Source: DATDAH01 sp963845425
GTDB taxonomy: Bacteria; Actinomycetota; Acidimicrobiia; Acidimicrobiales; DATDAH01
Direction of reading: 5' to 3'
Assembly: GCA_963845425.1 (NCBI GenBank)
Contig: CAWJSC010000017.1
Location: forward strand, 124,001-188,000
Length of the DNA stretch: 64,000 nucleotides
In this document: in pieces, positions 46,998 to 57,101 of the stretch
How the letters are laid out: each line of letters begins with the position of its first letter
Position numbering within the stretch: position 1 is the stretch's first letter
Translations under genes and position numbers: made by a program
The notes under the pieces: generated by a model
Databases searched by the model: none
What the model was told of the DNA's origin: nothing
What the model saw: the letters and a program-made list of their open reading frames with translations, nothing else

Positions 46998-48230
46998 GTG
47001 GACGGCACCGCACACCCCGACTTCGGAGGCGTGGCCCGCGAGTTCGAGCGCCAACTCGGCCGTACGTCGGGTGGGGCGGCGGTCACGGTGTTCCACCGGG
47101 GCGAGCCGGTGGTCGACCTCTGGGGCGGCCGGCGAACCGACGACGGTGCGCCCTGGGAGCGGGACAGCCTGGCCATGTGCTTCAGCACGACCAAGGGCGC
47201 GGCCTCCTTCGCCCTCCACGTGCTGGCCGACCGGGGCCTCGTGGACTATGACGCCCCCGTCGCCACCTACTGGCCCGAGTTCGCCCAGAACGGCAAGGCG
47301 GGCGTCACCGTCCGGCACGTCCTCAGCCACTCGGCCGGCCTGCACCGCCTGCGCAGCCTCATCGACAGCGCCCACCACATGCTCGACTGGGAGCACATGG
47401 TCGACGCCCTCGCCCGAGAGGCGCCGGCTTACGAGCCCGGGACCAAAGCGGGCTACCACGCGCTGACCTACGGCTGGCTGGTGGGCGAGATCGTCCGTCG
47501 GGTGACCGCCCTGCCGCTGTCCGAGGTGATCGCCACCGAGGTGGCCGGGCCGCTGGGCCTCGACGGGCTGTACCTCGGCTGTCCCCCCGAGGAGCGCCAC
47601 CGGGTCGCGCCGCTGGAGCCCATCGGCTCGCCCCTTCGGCGGCTGCCCCGCCCGGTCCACTGGACCCAGAAGCGCATCGGCACCGCCGGGGGCAAGGCCC
47701 TCAGCCTGGTGCGCTCACCGGTGAACCCCCGCCGGATGATCAACGCCCTCGTGCCCCGCGGCATGGAGGACGTCCTGTGGGGGCCGGAGGTGATGGACGC
47801 CTCCATCCCGGCCGCCAACGGCTTCTTCACCGCCCGCTCGTTGGCCGCGATGTACGCCGTCCTGGCCGGCCGGGGCGCCTTGGGTGAGACCCGCCTGCTC
47901 GCCGAGGCCACCGTCGCCCGCATCGGGGAGGTCCAGAACGACACCCGGGACCTCGTCCTCGTGGTCCCGATGCGCTGGCGGCTCGGATACCACCGGATCC
48001 TGACCAGCCGGGGCCAGATCGCCGAGGCCTTCGGCCACTTCGGCTTCGGCGGCTCCGGTGGCTGGGCCGACCCGTCCCGGGACCTGGCTGTGGCCATGGT
48101 CTGCAACCGGGGCTCGGGCACGCCGGTGGGCGATCTGCGCCTGGCCCGTCTGAGTCACGAGGCCAAGACGGCCGCCGACCGGCGCGGGGCCGACGGCTCC
48201 GCCGCGGTGGCCTCCGAGCTCGCGTCCTGA
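46998..48230 (+). CDS. serine hydrolase (beta-lactamase / esterase family)
   Basis: Penicillin-binding-protein-like serine hydrolase (410 aa), EstB-type. SxxK motif in CFSTTKGAASFALHVLADRG, second motif Tyr in AGYHALTYGWLVGEIV, and a C-terminal HFGFGGSGGWADPSRDLAV segment in place of KTG. No signal peptide, so cytoplasmic esterase is likelier than a cell-wall enzyme. It starts eight bases after the hemoglobin stop with GTG and may be co-transcribed with it. Convergent with the beta-CASP gene. Confidence 0.87.
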   Translation: MDGTAHPDFGGVAREFERQLGRTSGGAAVTVFHRGEPVVDLWGGRRTDDGAPWERDSLAMCFSTTKGAASFALHVLADRGLVDYDAPVATYWPEFAQNGKAGVTVRHVLSHSAGLHRLRSLIDSAHHMLDWEHMVDALAREAPAYEPGTKAGYHALTYGWLVGEIVRRVTALPLSEVIATEVAGPLGLDGLYLGCPPEERHRVAPLEPIGSPLRRLPRPVHWTQKRIGTAGGKALSLVRSPVNPRRMINALVPRGMEDVLWGPEVMDASIPAANGFFTARSLAAMYAVLAGRGALGETRLLAEATVARIGEVQNDTRDLVLVVPMRWRLGYHRILTSRGQIAEAFGHFGFGGSGGWADPSRDLAVAMVCNRGSGTPVGDLRLARLSHEAKTAADRRGADGSAAVASELAS

Positions 48231-48236
48231 CCGTCC

Positions 48237-49631
48237 TCAGAAGCGGTCGAGGCTGACCCGTTCCCCGACCCGGGGGACGACGGCCAGGAGCCCGGACTCG
48301 GCGTCGAGGCGGTCGGCCAGCACCCAGGAGGCCTCCTCTTCGCCATGGACGACGAACACCGACTCCGGCGGGCGGGTGGCGGTGCCGATCCAGGCCACGA
48401 GGTCGTCCTGATCGGCGTGGGCCGACAGGTCCAGCTGCACGACCTTGGCCCGGACCCGCCGATAGCTGCCGAGCAGCTTGATCGAGGTGGCCCCCTGGGC
48501 CAGCCGGTCGCCGCGGGTTCCTCGGGCCTGGAAGCCGACGAGCAGGATCGTGTTCCGGCTGCTGCCGATCCGGGCGGCCAGGTGGTGCAGGACCCGTCCG
48601 CCGGAGGCCATGCCCGAGGCCGAGACCACGATGAAAGGCCCCCGGCGCGCGTTGATCTCTTTGGAGGCCTCCACGGTGGGTGTCTCCCGCAGGTCGAGAT
48701 GGCCGAACAGGTCCTGGCCGTGGAGCTCCGGCCGCATCTCGGGGGAGCCGTCCGCCGCGGCCTCCCGGTAGACGTCGAGGGCTCGCAGGGCCATCGGGCT
48801 GTCCAGGAAGACGGGCAGCTGGGGGATGGTGCCCGCCGCGGTCAGCCGGTCGAGGTGCCACAGCACCACCTCGGTGCGGTCCACGGCGAAGGCCGGGATG
48901 AGCACCACCCCGCCTTGGTCGGCGGTCTCGGCCACGACCTCGGTGAGCACGCCTTCGGTGTCGTCCTCGGGGTGGCGCCGGTCGCCGTAGGTCGATTCGC
49001 AGAGCACGATGTCGGCGTCACCCAGCGGCGCCGGCGGCAGCAGCAGCGGGTGGGTCGAGCGGCCGAGGTCGCCGCTGAAGGCCACGGTGCGCTCCCCGCC
49101 CCGTCCGGTCACTCGCAGGGAGATGGTGGCTGCCCCCAGGATGTGGCCCGCCCGCCGCCAGGTCGCCCACAGCCCGGGACCGATCTCGACGTCCTCGTCG
49201 TAGGGGACCGCCGCGAGCTGGCCGAGGGTCCGCCGGGCCTGCTGCTCGGTGTAGAGGGGCAGCGCCGGGTCGTGGCGGGAATAGCCCCGCCGGTTGGCGA
49301 ACGCCGCCTCCTCCTCCTGGAGGTGGCCGCTGTCGGGCAGCACGATGCGCACCAGCCGGGCGGTGCCCGCGGTGCAGAGGATCGGGCCCCGGAAGCCGCC
49401 GTTGGCCAGCCGAGGCAGCCAGCCGCAGTGGTCGACGTGGGCGTGGGTCAGGAGCACGGCGTCGATCGAGGACTCCGCCACCGGGAACGGCGCCCAGTTC
49501 CGCTCCCGCAGCTCCTTGGCCCCCTGGAACAGGCCGCAGTCGACCAGGACCCGGCTCCCGGTGTCGGTCTCGACGAGGAAGCGGCTGCCGGTGACGGTGC
49601 GGGTGCCGCCGTGGAAGCTGAGCGAGCTCAC
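48237..49631 (-). CDS. MBL-fold beta-CASP exonuclease-like protein (CPSF/YSH1 type)
   Basis: 464 aa. Metallo-beta-lactamase signatures LLTHAHVDHCGWLPRL (HxHxDH), GHILGAATISLRV and FSGDLGRSTHPLL; beta-CASP motifs VVLIPAFAVDRTEVVLWHL, VFLDSPMALRALDVY, VVSASGMASGGRVL and SAHADQDDLVAWI; C-terminal metal His in VFVVHGEEEA. Such proteins cut RNA, as endo- or exonuclease. It lacks the RNase J C-terminal domain. GTG overlaps the PCMT stop (GTGA), which fixes the start, so it is last in the three-gene operon. Confidence 0.88.
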   Translation of the reverse strand: MSSLSFHGGTRTVTGSRFLVETDTGSRVLVDCGLFQGAKELRERNWAPFPVAESSIDAVLLTHAHVDHCGWLPRLANGGFRGPILCTAGTARLVRIVLPDSGHLQEEEAAFANRRGYSRHDPALPLYTEQQARRTLGQLAAVPYDEDVEIGPGLWATWRRAGHILGAATISLRVTGRGGERTVAFSGDLGRSTHPLLLPPAPLGDADIVLCESTYGDRRHPEDDTEGVLTEVVAETADQGGVVLIPAFAVDRTEVVLWHLDRLTAAGTIPQLPVFLDSPMALRALDVYREAAADGSPEMRPELHGQDLFGHLDLRETPTVEASKEINARRGPFIVVSASGMASGGRVLHHLAARIGSSRNTILLVGFQARGTRGDRLAQGATSIKLLGSYRRVRAKVVQLDLSAHADQDDLVAWIGTATRPPESVFVVHGEEEASWVLADRLDAESGLLAVVPRVGERVSLDRF

Positions 49632-50281
49632 CAGCCTTCGTCCCCGACGAGGGGGACGAAGGCGACCGGCCCCAGATCCTCCTCCACCAACTCGAGCCCG
49701 CGGCGGCGGACCCGGACGAGCTGCTGGGAGCCGCCCCGGGCCCCGACGGGCATGACCAGACGCCCCCCGTCCGCCAGCTGGGCCACGAGCGAGGGGGGGA
49801 TCCTCGGCCCGGCCGCGGTGACCACGATGGCGTCGTAGGGCGCCAGCTCGGGCCAGCCGACGCTCCCGTCGCCCTGGACCACGATCACGTCGCCGGCGCC
49901 GGTCGCGGCCAGGTTGGCCGCGGCCGCCTCGGCCAGGTCCGGGTGGCGCTCCACGGTCACGACCACGTCGGCGAGACCGCGCAGGACCGCGGCGCCGTAG
50001 CCCGAGCCGGCGCCGACCTCGAGGACGCGGTCCTCGACCTGGAGCTCGGCGGCCTCGGCCATGGCCGCCACGATGTAGGGCTGGGAGATCGTCTGACCGG
50101 CGGCGATGGGCAGAGCGGAGTCGTCGTAGGCGTGCTCGGCCAGCGCCGGGGGCAGGAAGTCCTCCCGGCAGACCTCGCCCATCACGGCCAGGACGGCCCC
50201 GTCCCGGATGCCCCGGCGGGCCAGGTCCTGGTCGACCATGCGACCCCGGCGCCGGGCCTGGTCCGGGCGGGTGGGGGTCAA
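49628..50281 (-). CDS. pcm: protein-L-isoaspartate O-methyltransferase
   Basis: About 217 aa. The SAM-binding motif VLEVGAGSGYGAAVLRGLAD is the family signature, preceded by REDFLPPALAEHAYDDSALP and QTISQPYIVAAMAE. It repairs isoaspartyl residues in aged proteins. I use TTG 50281, which overlaps the WS/DGAT stop as TTGA; the N-terminal RRRGRMVDQDLARRGI before the ATG at 50239 fits the usual family start. The same TTGA coupling is seen for the DUF971 gene. Lies between a WS/DGAT and a beta-CASP gene in one operon. Confidence 0.87.
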   Translation of the reverse strand: MTPTRPDQARRRGRMVDQDLARRGIRDGAVLAVMGEVCREDFLPPALAEHAYDDSALPIAAGQTISQPYIVAAMAEAAELQVEDRVLEVGAGSGYGAAVLRGLADVVVTVERHPDLAEAAAANLAATGAGDVIVVQGDGSVGWPELAPYDAIVVTAAGPRIPPSLVAQLADGGRLVMPVGARGGSQQLVRVRRRGLELVEEDLGPVAFVPLVGDEGW

Positions 50282-51672
50282 CGCCGGACCCGCCGTTCGT
50301 AGAGCTCGGCCACGCCGGCCTCGATGCCCTCGGCCAGCACGTCGATGTCGTCGGCCGAGCCACGGTCGCCGGTGATGCCGAAGTAGAGCTCGCCGTCGTA
50401 GGACAGGATGGCGACGGCGAAACGGACGCCGAAGGCCACCGGCACATACGGGTAATAGGCAACCATCCGGCGTCCGGCGGCGAAGAGCGGCCGCGGCGGG
50501 CCGGGGACGTTGGTCGTCACCGTGTTGATGCTGCGCTGGGGGTGGCGGCGCAGCACGGCGGCGACCACGCGGCTGCCGTAGGCCATGAAGGGCGCGGGCA
50601 CCAGCTCGGCCAGGGAGGTCACGCTCTCGATCGCCTCCGCCTCGTGGGACAGCTTCAGCCAGCGGGTCTCGCTGCGCACCGCCTCGTAGCGCAGCTCGGG
50701 CACGGCGATCTCGACGGGGAGGTCGGCCACCATGGCGGACACCTCGTTGTCGAGCCGACCGTGCTCGGTACGCACCGATACCGGTACGAGGGTCCGGATC
50801 TCGGTGGCCTTCGGGTCCTCGCCCCGGCCCAGCAGGAGGTCCCGGAACCCCCGGGTGACCGCGGTGAGGATGACGTCGTTGACGGTGCCGCCCCGCTCGG
50901 TCCGGATCGCCTTCGCCTCGGCCAGCGGGATGTGGACGCCCCGCCAGCAGCGCTCGGGGCCGATGGTCCCGTCGACCGAGGTGGCCGGCGTCGGCCACGC
51001 CTCGCCCAGCCAGGAGCTGACCCCCGAGGTCAGGGTCCGCAGGCGACTGATCGCCTCGCCGGGCCGGGCCAGGGAGCTCAGGAGCTGGCCCGACCACCGG
51101 ACGACGGTGGTGACCAGGTCCCCGAGGGCGTCGGCCACGAGGCGGGTCTCGGAGGGCCCGGGGGCCGCCGACCACGGCACCGCCCGCTCCGGGCCGCGCT
51201 CGGCGTCGGGCGTGGCGTCGAGGACCTCTTCCATGAGGCCCACCCCGGCCACCCCGTCGACCATGCAGTGGTGCACCTTGGCCAGGAGCGCCCACTCGCC
51301 GTCGGGCAGGCCCTCGACCAGCCACATCTCCCAGAGGGGTCGGCGGCGGTCCAACTCTGTGCTCATCACTTCGGCCATGAGGTCCTGGAGGGCCGCGTCG
51401 TCGGCGGAATCGAGCGTGTTGTGGGAGAGGTGCTGCGCGAGGTCGAACTCAGGGTCGTCCTGCCAGACCGGCCGGCCGAGCTGGAAGGGCAGGGTGTGCA
51501 CCCGCTGGCGGTACCGGGGGATGCGGTCGAGGCAGCGGTCCATGAGGTCGAACAACTCGGCCTCGGTCGGTGCCGGGCCCTCGAATCGGGCACAGGCTCC
51601 GATGTGGAGGTGGTTGACCCCGTCTTCCAAGTGGAGGAACTCGGCGTCCAAGGCACTCATCTGGTCCACCAC
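50278..51672 (-). CDS. WS/DGAT-type acyltransferase
   Basis: 464 aa, with intact catalytic motif KVHHCMVDGVAG (HHxxxDG). Family start MSALDAEFLHLEDGVNHLHI, RPLWEMWLVEGLP and the C-terminal NVPGPPRPLFAAGRRM are present. Start placed at GTG 51672 because GGGGAGG ends five bases upstream; GTG 51669 and ATG 51660 are close alternatives. A DosR-like palindrome lies about 35-45 bases upstream, as for the mycobacterial triacylglycerol synthase tgs1, which is induced by hypoxia. First gene of the WS/DGAT-PCMT-beta-CASP operon. Confidence 0.9.
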   Translation of the reverse strand: MVDQMSALDAEFLHLEDGVNHLHIGACARFEGPAPTEAELFDLMDRCLDRIPRYRQRVHTLPFQLGRPVWQDDPEFDLAQHLSHNTLDSADDAALQDLMAEVMSTELDRRRPLWEMWLVEGLPDGEWALLAKVHHCMVDGVAGVGLMEEVLDATPDAERGPERAVPWSAAPGPSETRLVADALGDLVTTVVRWSGQLLSSLARPGEAISRLRTLTSGVSSWLGEAWPTPATSVDGTIGPERCWRGVHIPLAEAKAIRTERGGTVNDVILTAVTRGFRDLLLGRGEDPKATEIRTLVPVSVRTEHGRLDNEVSAMVADLPVEIAVPELRYEAVRSETRWLKLSHEAEAIESVTSLAELVPAPFMAYGSRVVAAVLRRHPQRSINTVTTNVPGPPRPLFAAGRRMVAYYPYVPVAFGVRFAVAILSYDGELYFGITGDRGSADDIDVLAEGIEAGVAELYERRVRR

Positions 51673-51704
51673 GTCATCCTCCCCGGTCACCCGGGCCCTG
51701 ACCA

Positions 51705-51718
51705 GGGCCGTTGGGCCC
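51705..51718 (-). promoter_or_regulatory. DosR-like palindrome GGGCC-CAAC-GGCCC
   Basis: Exact fit to GGGNC-N4-GNCCC on either strand, 33-46 bases before the WS/DGAT start on the minus strand. Confidence 0.5.
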
Positions 51719-51728
51719 TGCGGTCGGC

Positions 51729-52082
51729 TCAGACGGCCTGCGGCACCCGGATGGGCCGGCCGTGGGGCGGGCAGGCTCCCGCCAGCAGGTCCTCGAGGAG
51801 GAGCGGGGCGTCCACCCCGCCGGTGTCCCGATAGCCGACGAGCAGCACCTCGGTCACCGGCGGGTTCCCGCCGGCGACCGTGATGATGCGCAGGTTCCCT
51901 TCGAGCACGGTCGTCTCGCCGCAGCGCCAGGTCACCGGGACCAGCGCCATCCAGTCGTGGAGGCGGATGGGGCTCCCGAGCCGGGCCTGCGGCCCGTCGC
52001 CCGCCGGGTGGTGGAGCTGGAGGGCGTCCAGCACCTCGGCCGGGGTCATGCTCACGTAGCGGCTGACGTACACATCAGGCAT
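51729..52082 (-). CDS. hypothetical protein, 117 aa
   Basis: No family recognised. The protein starts MPDVYVSRYVSMTPAEVLDA and has strands such as WMALVPVTWRCGETTVLEGN and VTEVLLVGYRDTG; the pattern of beta strands and the early TPAEVLDAL helix recalls START/SRPBCC-like binding proteins, but weakly. No signal peptide. A good ribosome site (AGAGGAGG) precedes the ATG. 56 bases upstream of the WS/DGAT gene on the same strand, with the DosR-like box in between. Confidence 0.7.
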   Translation of the reverse strand: MPDVYVSRYVSMTPAEVLDALQLHHPAGDGPQARLGSPIRLHDWMALVPVTWRCGETTVLEGNLRIITVAGGNPPVTEVLLVGYRDTGGVDAPLLLEDLLAGACPPHGRPIRVPQAV

Positions 52083-52170
52083 CGTGATCGCCTCCTCTGC
52101 TCACTCAGCCTGCGCCGAGGCGCCCAGGTGGCCCAGGGTCGAAGGTCCCGGCCGGCCGTGTCCCGGCATC

Positions 52171-52176
52171 TACGCT
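52171..52176 (+). promoter_or_regulatory. -10 box TACGCT for leader ORF and DUF4234 gene
   Basis: TACGCT would start transcription near 52183, 21 bases before the leader ORF; AAGGAGAGGG follows as ribosome site. Confidence 0.45.
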
Positions 52177-52203
52177 CTGGGCACCGAGACCAAGGAGAGG
52201 GAC

Positions 52204-52239
52204 ATGATCGCACGCCAGACCCTGGAGGTGAGCCGATGA
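52204..52239 (+). CDS. 11-residue leader ORF coupled to the DUF4234 gene
   Basis: ATG ATC GCA ... encodes MIARQTLEVSR and stops with a TGA that overlaps the next start (ATGA). AAGGAGAGGG four bases upstream is a strong ribosome site. The peptide has no obvious regulatory codon run. It may simply load ribosomes; coding status is inferred from spacing alone. Confidence 0.4.
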   Translation: MIARQTLEVSR

Positions 52240-52589
52240 CCGGTAAGACCCGCAGCCCCTGGGGGGTGTGGTTCCTGACGTTGATCACCCTCGGCATCTA
52301 CGGCCTGTACTGGTGGTTCAAGGCCAACGAGGAGGTGGGCAACTACGACGCGAGTATCGACGTCAATCCCACCCTGTCGACGCTGGCCCTGTTCGTGCCC
52401 ATCTGCAACATCGTCACGATCTTCCGCACGGGCGGCCGGATCGGCCAGGCGCAGCAGAACGGCCTGGGCGTCAACGCCACCAACGGCTGGCTGGGCCTCC
52501 TGTTGGCGCTGCTCGGCGGCTTCCACGTCGTCTACTACCAGTCGAACCTGAACAAGATCTGGGCCAACCCGGCCGCTCCCGCGGCCTGA
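52236..52589 (+). CDS. DUF4234 membrane protein
   Basis: 117 aa. Two hydrophobic segments: WGVWFLTLITLGIYGLYWWF near the start and LGLLLALLGGFHVVYYQSNL near the end, with TLALFVPICNIVTIFRTGGR between them. The first segment, with GIYGLYWWFKANEE, is the DUF4234 signature. Small integral membrane protein of unknown role. Start fixed by the ATGA overlap with the leader ORF; GGAGGTG upstream also serves as ribosome site. Confidence 0.82.
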   Translation: MTGKTRSPWGVWFLTLITLGIYGLYWWFKANEEVGNYDASIDVNPTLSTLALFVPICNIVTIFRTGGRIGQAQQNGLGVNATNGWLGLLLALLGGFHVVYYQSNLNKIWANPAAPAA

Positions 52590-52681
52590 TGATCGACGCG
52601 GTCGCCCGGCCGGTGCTCCGAGCGCCGGCCGGGAGGGCCCGTCGGCGGTGACTGTCACCCCCCGCCGGTAGAACAGGGGCC

Positions 52682-53434
52682 ATGGCGAGCGACCCCCGGC
52701 AGGCGACCATCGACGACCGGGCCGAGGGACCCCCGGCGGACCTCTTGGCCCGGATCCGGGCCCTGCTGGCCAAGGCCGAGTCCTCCACCTTCGAGGCCGA
52801 GGCCGAGGCGTTCACGGCCAAAGCCCAGGAGCTCATGGCCCGCCACCGCATCGACCGGGCCGTGCTGGCCGAGGCGGCGCCCGGGCGGCTGGCCGACGGG
52901 GTCGAAGGGCGTCGCATCACCGTCGACGACCCGTACGCGACGGCGAAGTTCCACCTGCTGGCGGGACTGGCCGAGGTCAACGGGGCGCGGGCCGTCTGGT
53001 CTCGGGCGGAGTCGGTGGCCACGGTCTTCGGCTTCCCCGTCGAGGTCGACATCATCGAGGAGCTCTTCACGTCGCTGCTGGTGCAGGCCACGGCCGCCAT
53101 GCAGCGAGAGGGCTCCAAGCAGGACGCCTACGGCCGCAACCGGACCCGGGCGTTCCGGCGGTCGTTCCTGCTCGCCTTCGCCGACCGGGTCGCCCGCCGC
53201 CTCCAGGCGTCCGTCGACCGGGTCGTCGACGAGGCGGGGGCCGCCGCGGGCACCGACCTGGTCCCCCTGCTCGCCGCCCGCGACGAGGCCGTGGCGGTCA
53301 AGCTGCGGGAGACCTTCCCGAAGCTCGGGACGATGCGGACCTCGGTCAGCGACGCCGAGGGCCTCTTCGCCGGCCGCCTGGCCGCCGATCGCGCCGACCT
53401 GAGCGCCGGCCCCCGCCTCCACCGCTCGGCCTGA
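52682..53434 (+). CDS. DUF2786 domain protein
   Basis: 250 aa. The N-terminal part LLARIRALLAKAESSTFEAE followed by AEAFTAKAQELMARHRIDRA is the DUF2786 signature. The rest is mostly helical, with an EGSKQDAYGRNRTRAFRRSF segment also seen in relatives. No signal peptide. Function unknown. It stands alone, with a separate promoter region (52590-52681) rich in short G/C palindromes such as GGTGACTGTCACC. Confidence 0.78.
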   Translation: MASDPRQATIDDRAEGPPADLLARIRALLAKAESSTFEAEAEAFTAKAQELMARHRIDRAVLAEAAPGRLADGVEGRRITVDDPYATAKFHLLAGLAEVNGARAVWSRAESVATVFGFPVEVDIIEELFTSLLVQATAAMQREGSKQDAYGRNRTRAFRRSFLLAFADRVARRLQASVDRVVDEAGAAAGTDLVPLLAARDEAVAVKLRETFPKLGTMRTSVSDAEGLFAGRLAADRADLSAGPRLHRSA

Positions 53435-53483
53435 GCCCACCGCTCCCGGCCAACGTGCCGTTGGACCCTGGGTGGGGGAGTGG

Positions 53484-54317
53484 GTGATCGGGCAGTCTCT
53501 GGAGGTGGATTTCGTCCGTCACCACCGGGTGCTGATCACGATCGGGATCGTCGCCCTGCTCGTCGCAGGGGGGGTGGTCACCACGGTGTTGACCGTCGAC
53601 ACGCCGGGGCCGGCCTCGGTGGACGACGCGCTGGGCCGCTTCCGGGAGGACGGCGACGACGGGGAGCCGGACCTCCCGAGCAGTCGGCCGCCCGAAGGCG
53701 TCTACCTCTACGCAGGGGAGGGCGAGGCGGCCCTGTCCTTCCCTCCGCTGACCCAGCACGACGGTGCCGAGCTGCCGGCCACGGTCACCCACCGCCCCCG
53801 GGGATGCTGGACCCTTCGGGTCGACTTCAACACCGAGCACTGGCAGGAGTGGTCCTACTGCCGAGTGGGCGACGGCGTGGTCGAGACCCGGGGCCGCAGC
53901 GGTCAGGAATGGGACCTCGGCGTCAACTCGGCCGGCAACGTCAGCACCTTCCTCTGCCGGCCGCCCAATCCCGTCCTCGTCGCGGGGGCTGAGCCCGGCG
54001 ACGAGGTCGAGCAGACCTGTTCGGGCAGCAACAGCGCCGTGGGGGGCACCACCACCAGCTCCGGGCCGTCGACCTTCGTCGGCGTGGAGACACTGGTCAT
54101 CGGGGGGACCGAGGTGACGGCGAACCACCTGCACGGCGAGCGGACGCTCACCGGAGGCCAGGAGGGCGACGAGGTCATCGACGCCTGGTTCCGCGACGAC
54201 GGCCTGCTCCTGCGCTACGGACGCGACATCGAGGTCCGCACGAACTCACCGGTGGGGGTCATCACCTACACCGAGGAAGGCGAGTTCGAGCTCACCGACC
54301 TGCAGCCCCAGACCTGA
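53484..54317 (+). CDS. membrane-anchored hypothetical protein
   Basis: 277 aa, family not recognised. One membrane helix near the start (VLITIGIVALLVAGGVVTTV) with the rest outside. The outer part is acidic, has four Cys (GCWTL, SYCRV, LCRPP, TCSG) that may form two disulfides, and beta-rich stretches (ATVTHRPRGCWTLRVDFNTE; TLVIGGTEVTANHLHGERTL). GTG 53484 is chosen because GGGGGAG lies upstream; GTG 53472 is possible. Convergent with the DUF971 gene. Confidence 0.72.
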   Translation: MIGQSLEVDFVRHHRVLITIGIVALLVAGGVVTTVLTVDTPGPASVDDALGRFREDGDDGEPDLPSSRPPEGVYLYAGEGEAALSFPPLTQHDGAELPATVTHRPRGCWTLRVDFNTEHWQEWSYCRVGDGVVETRGRSGQEWDLGVNSAGNVSTFLCRPPNPVLVAGAEPGDEVEQTCSGSNSAVGGTTTSSGPSTFVGVETLVIGGTEVTANHLHGERTLTGGQEGDEVIDAWFRDDGLLLRYGRDIEVRTNSPVGVITYTEEGEFELTDLQPQT

Positions 54318-54337
54318 CCGGAGCCGTTCGGTTCACC

Positions 54338-54697
54338 TCAGACGGCCGAGCCGCCGAGGCCGGAGTCCGGTCCGTAGGGGGTGTCGCCGTCGTGCCAGCG
54401 GCGGAGCGCGTCGAAGGGGTAGATGCCGGTGGCGTGGCCGTCGTTCCACGTCACGGCCAGGCCCCAGCCGCCGTGCAGGCCGGCCGTCGTGATGGCGAGC
54501 GGCTCGGGGCTGCCGGGGCGCGGCCAGGTCGGCTGGCCCCGGTCCCGCAGGGCACGGCAGGTCGCGCAGGGACAGCCCTGGCGCAGCTCGACCAGCTCGA
54601 AGCGGGCGACCTCGCCGTCCAGGAACTCGATGGTGACGGCTTCGGCCCGGTCGACGTCGATGGTGCCGGGCTCGTGGCGGTCGTCCCGCTCGGTCAA
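54338..54697 (-). CDS. DUF971 domain protein
   Basis: 119 aa. Zinc-binding motif CPCATCRALRDRGQP and the C-terminal GIYPFDALRRWHDGD are the DUF971 marks, a fold also forming the N-terminal domain of gamma-butyrobetaine hydroxylase. In other bacteria the family is linked to iron-sulfur carrier assembly. TTG start overlapping the FKBP stop (TTGA). Co-transcribed with the FKBP peptidyl-prolyl isomerase. Confidence 0.85.
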   Translation of the reverse strand: MTERDDRHEPGTIDVDRAEAVTIEFLDGEVARFELVELRQGCPCATCRALRDRGQPTWPRPGSPEPLAITTAGLHGGWGLAVTWNDGHATGIYPFDALRRWHDGDTPYGPDSGLGGSAV

Positions 54698-55074
54698 CTG
54701 ACTCCGAGGAGGTCGACCACGAAGACGAGGGTCTCGCCGCCCTTGATGACCCCGCCGGCGCCGGCCTTGCCGTAGCCCAGGTCGGGCGGGATGGTGATCT
54801 GGCGGCGGCCGCCGACCTTCATGCCGGCGACGCCCTGGTCCCAGCCCTTGATGACCTGGCCCTGACCGAGGCCGAAGCGGAACGTGTCACCCCGGTCCCA
54901 GCTGGCGTCGAACTGTTTGCGGGTGCTCCAGGCCACGCCGACGTAGTGCACCTCGACCTCCTGGCCCGCGGCCGCCTCGACGCCGGTGCCCTCCTCGAGG
55001 TCCTGGATCGCCAGATCAGCGGGCGGGGCCTCGCCCGGCGGCACGTACACGTGGGGCTTCTCGTTCTCAGCCAT
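54694..55074 (-). CDS. FKBP-type peptidyl-prolyl cis-trans isomerase
   Basis: 126 aa, single FKBP domain without signal peptide, so cytoplasmic. Motifs: EVEVHYVGVAWSTRKQFDAS, FGLGQGQVIKGWDQGVAGMK and RRQITIPPDLGYGKAGAGGV. Active-site residues (Tyr, Phe, Asp, Trp) are in place. It lies 23 bases after typA would end on the other side (same strand, typA downstream), so the FKBP-DUF971 pair is a separate unit transcribed after typA. Confidence 0.92.
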   Translation of the reverse strand: MAENEKPHVYVPPGEAPPADLAIQDLEEGTGVEAAAGQEVEVHYVGVAWSTRKQFDASWDRGDTFRFGLGQGQVIKGWDQGVAGMKVGGRRQITIPPDLGYGKAGAGGVIKGGETLVFVVDLLGVS

Positions 55075-55097
55075 GGCCCGGGACCGTATCCGGGTGG

Positions 55098-56931
<1,834 letters not shown>

Positions 56932-57047
56932 GGCAGGCAACTCTTTCGGAAAGGGATTCGTCCCGGGGGAAGGACCCCTGCAGGCTACCGCCGTGTCGGC
57001 CCGGTCGTGAGCACCTCACCCGACACGACGTCCGGAAAACGAAGGAA

Positions 57048-57065
57048 CCGCCCCCGAAGGGGCGG
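57048..57065 (-). terminator. intrinsic terminator downstream of the DEAD helicase operon
   Basis: On the minus strand CCGCCCC-TTCG-GGGGCGG forms a strong seven-pair stem, followed by TTCC-TTCG-TTTT, a U-rich tract. It ends the operon of the helicase and the small coiled-coil gene, and lies 117 bases before the typA start. Confidence 0.7.
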
Positions 57066-57101
57066 CTCCCGCGGTTCCGGTCGGCCCCGAAGGGCCCGAG
57101 G

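Noticed and set aside
53450..53472. Inverted repeat GCCAACG-TGC-CGTTGGA as a terminator or operator
   Set aside because: Only six clean pairs, no U-tract, and no clear promoter element with it.
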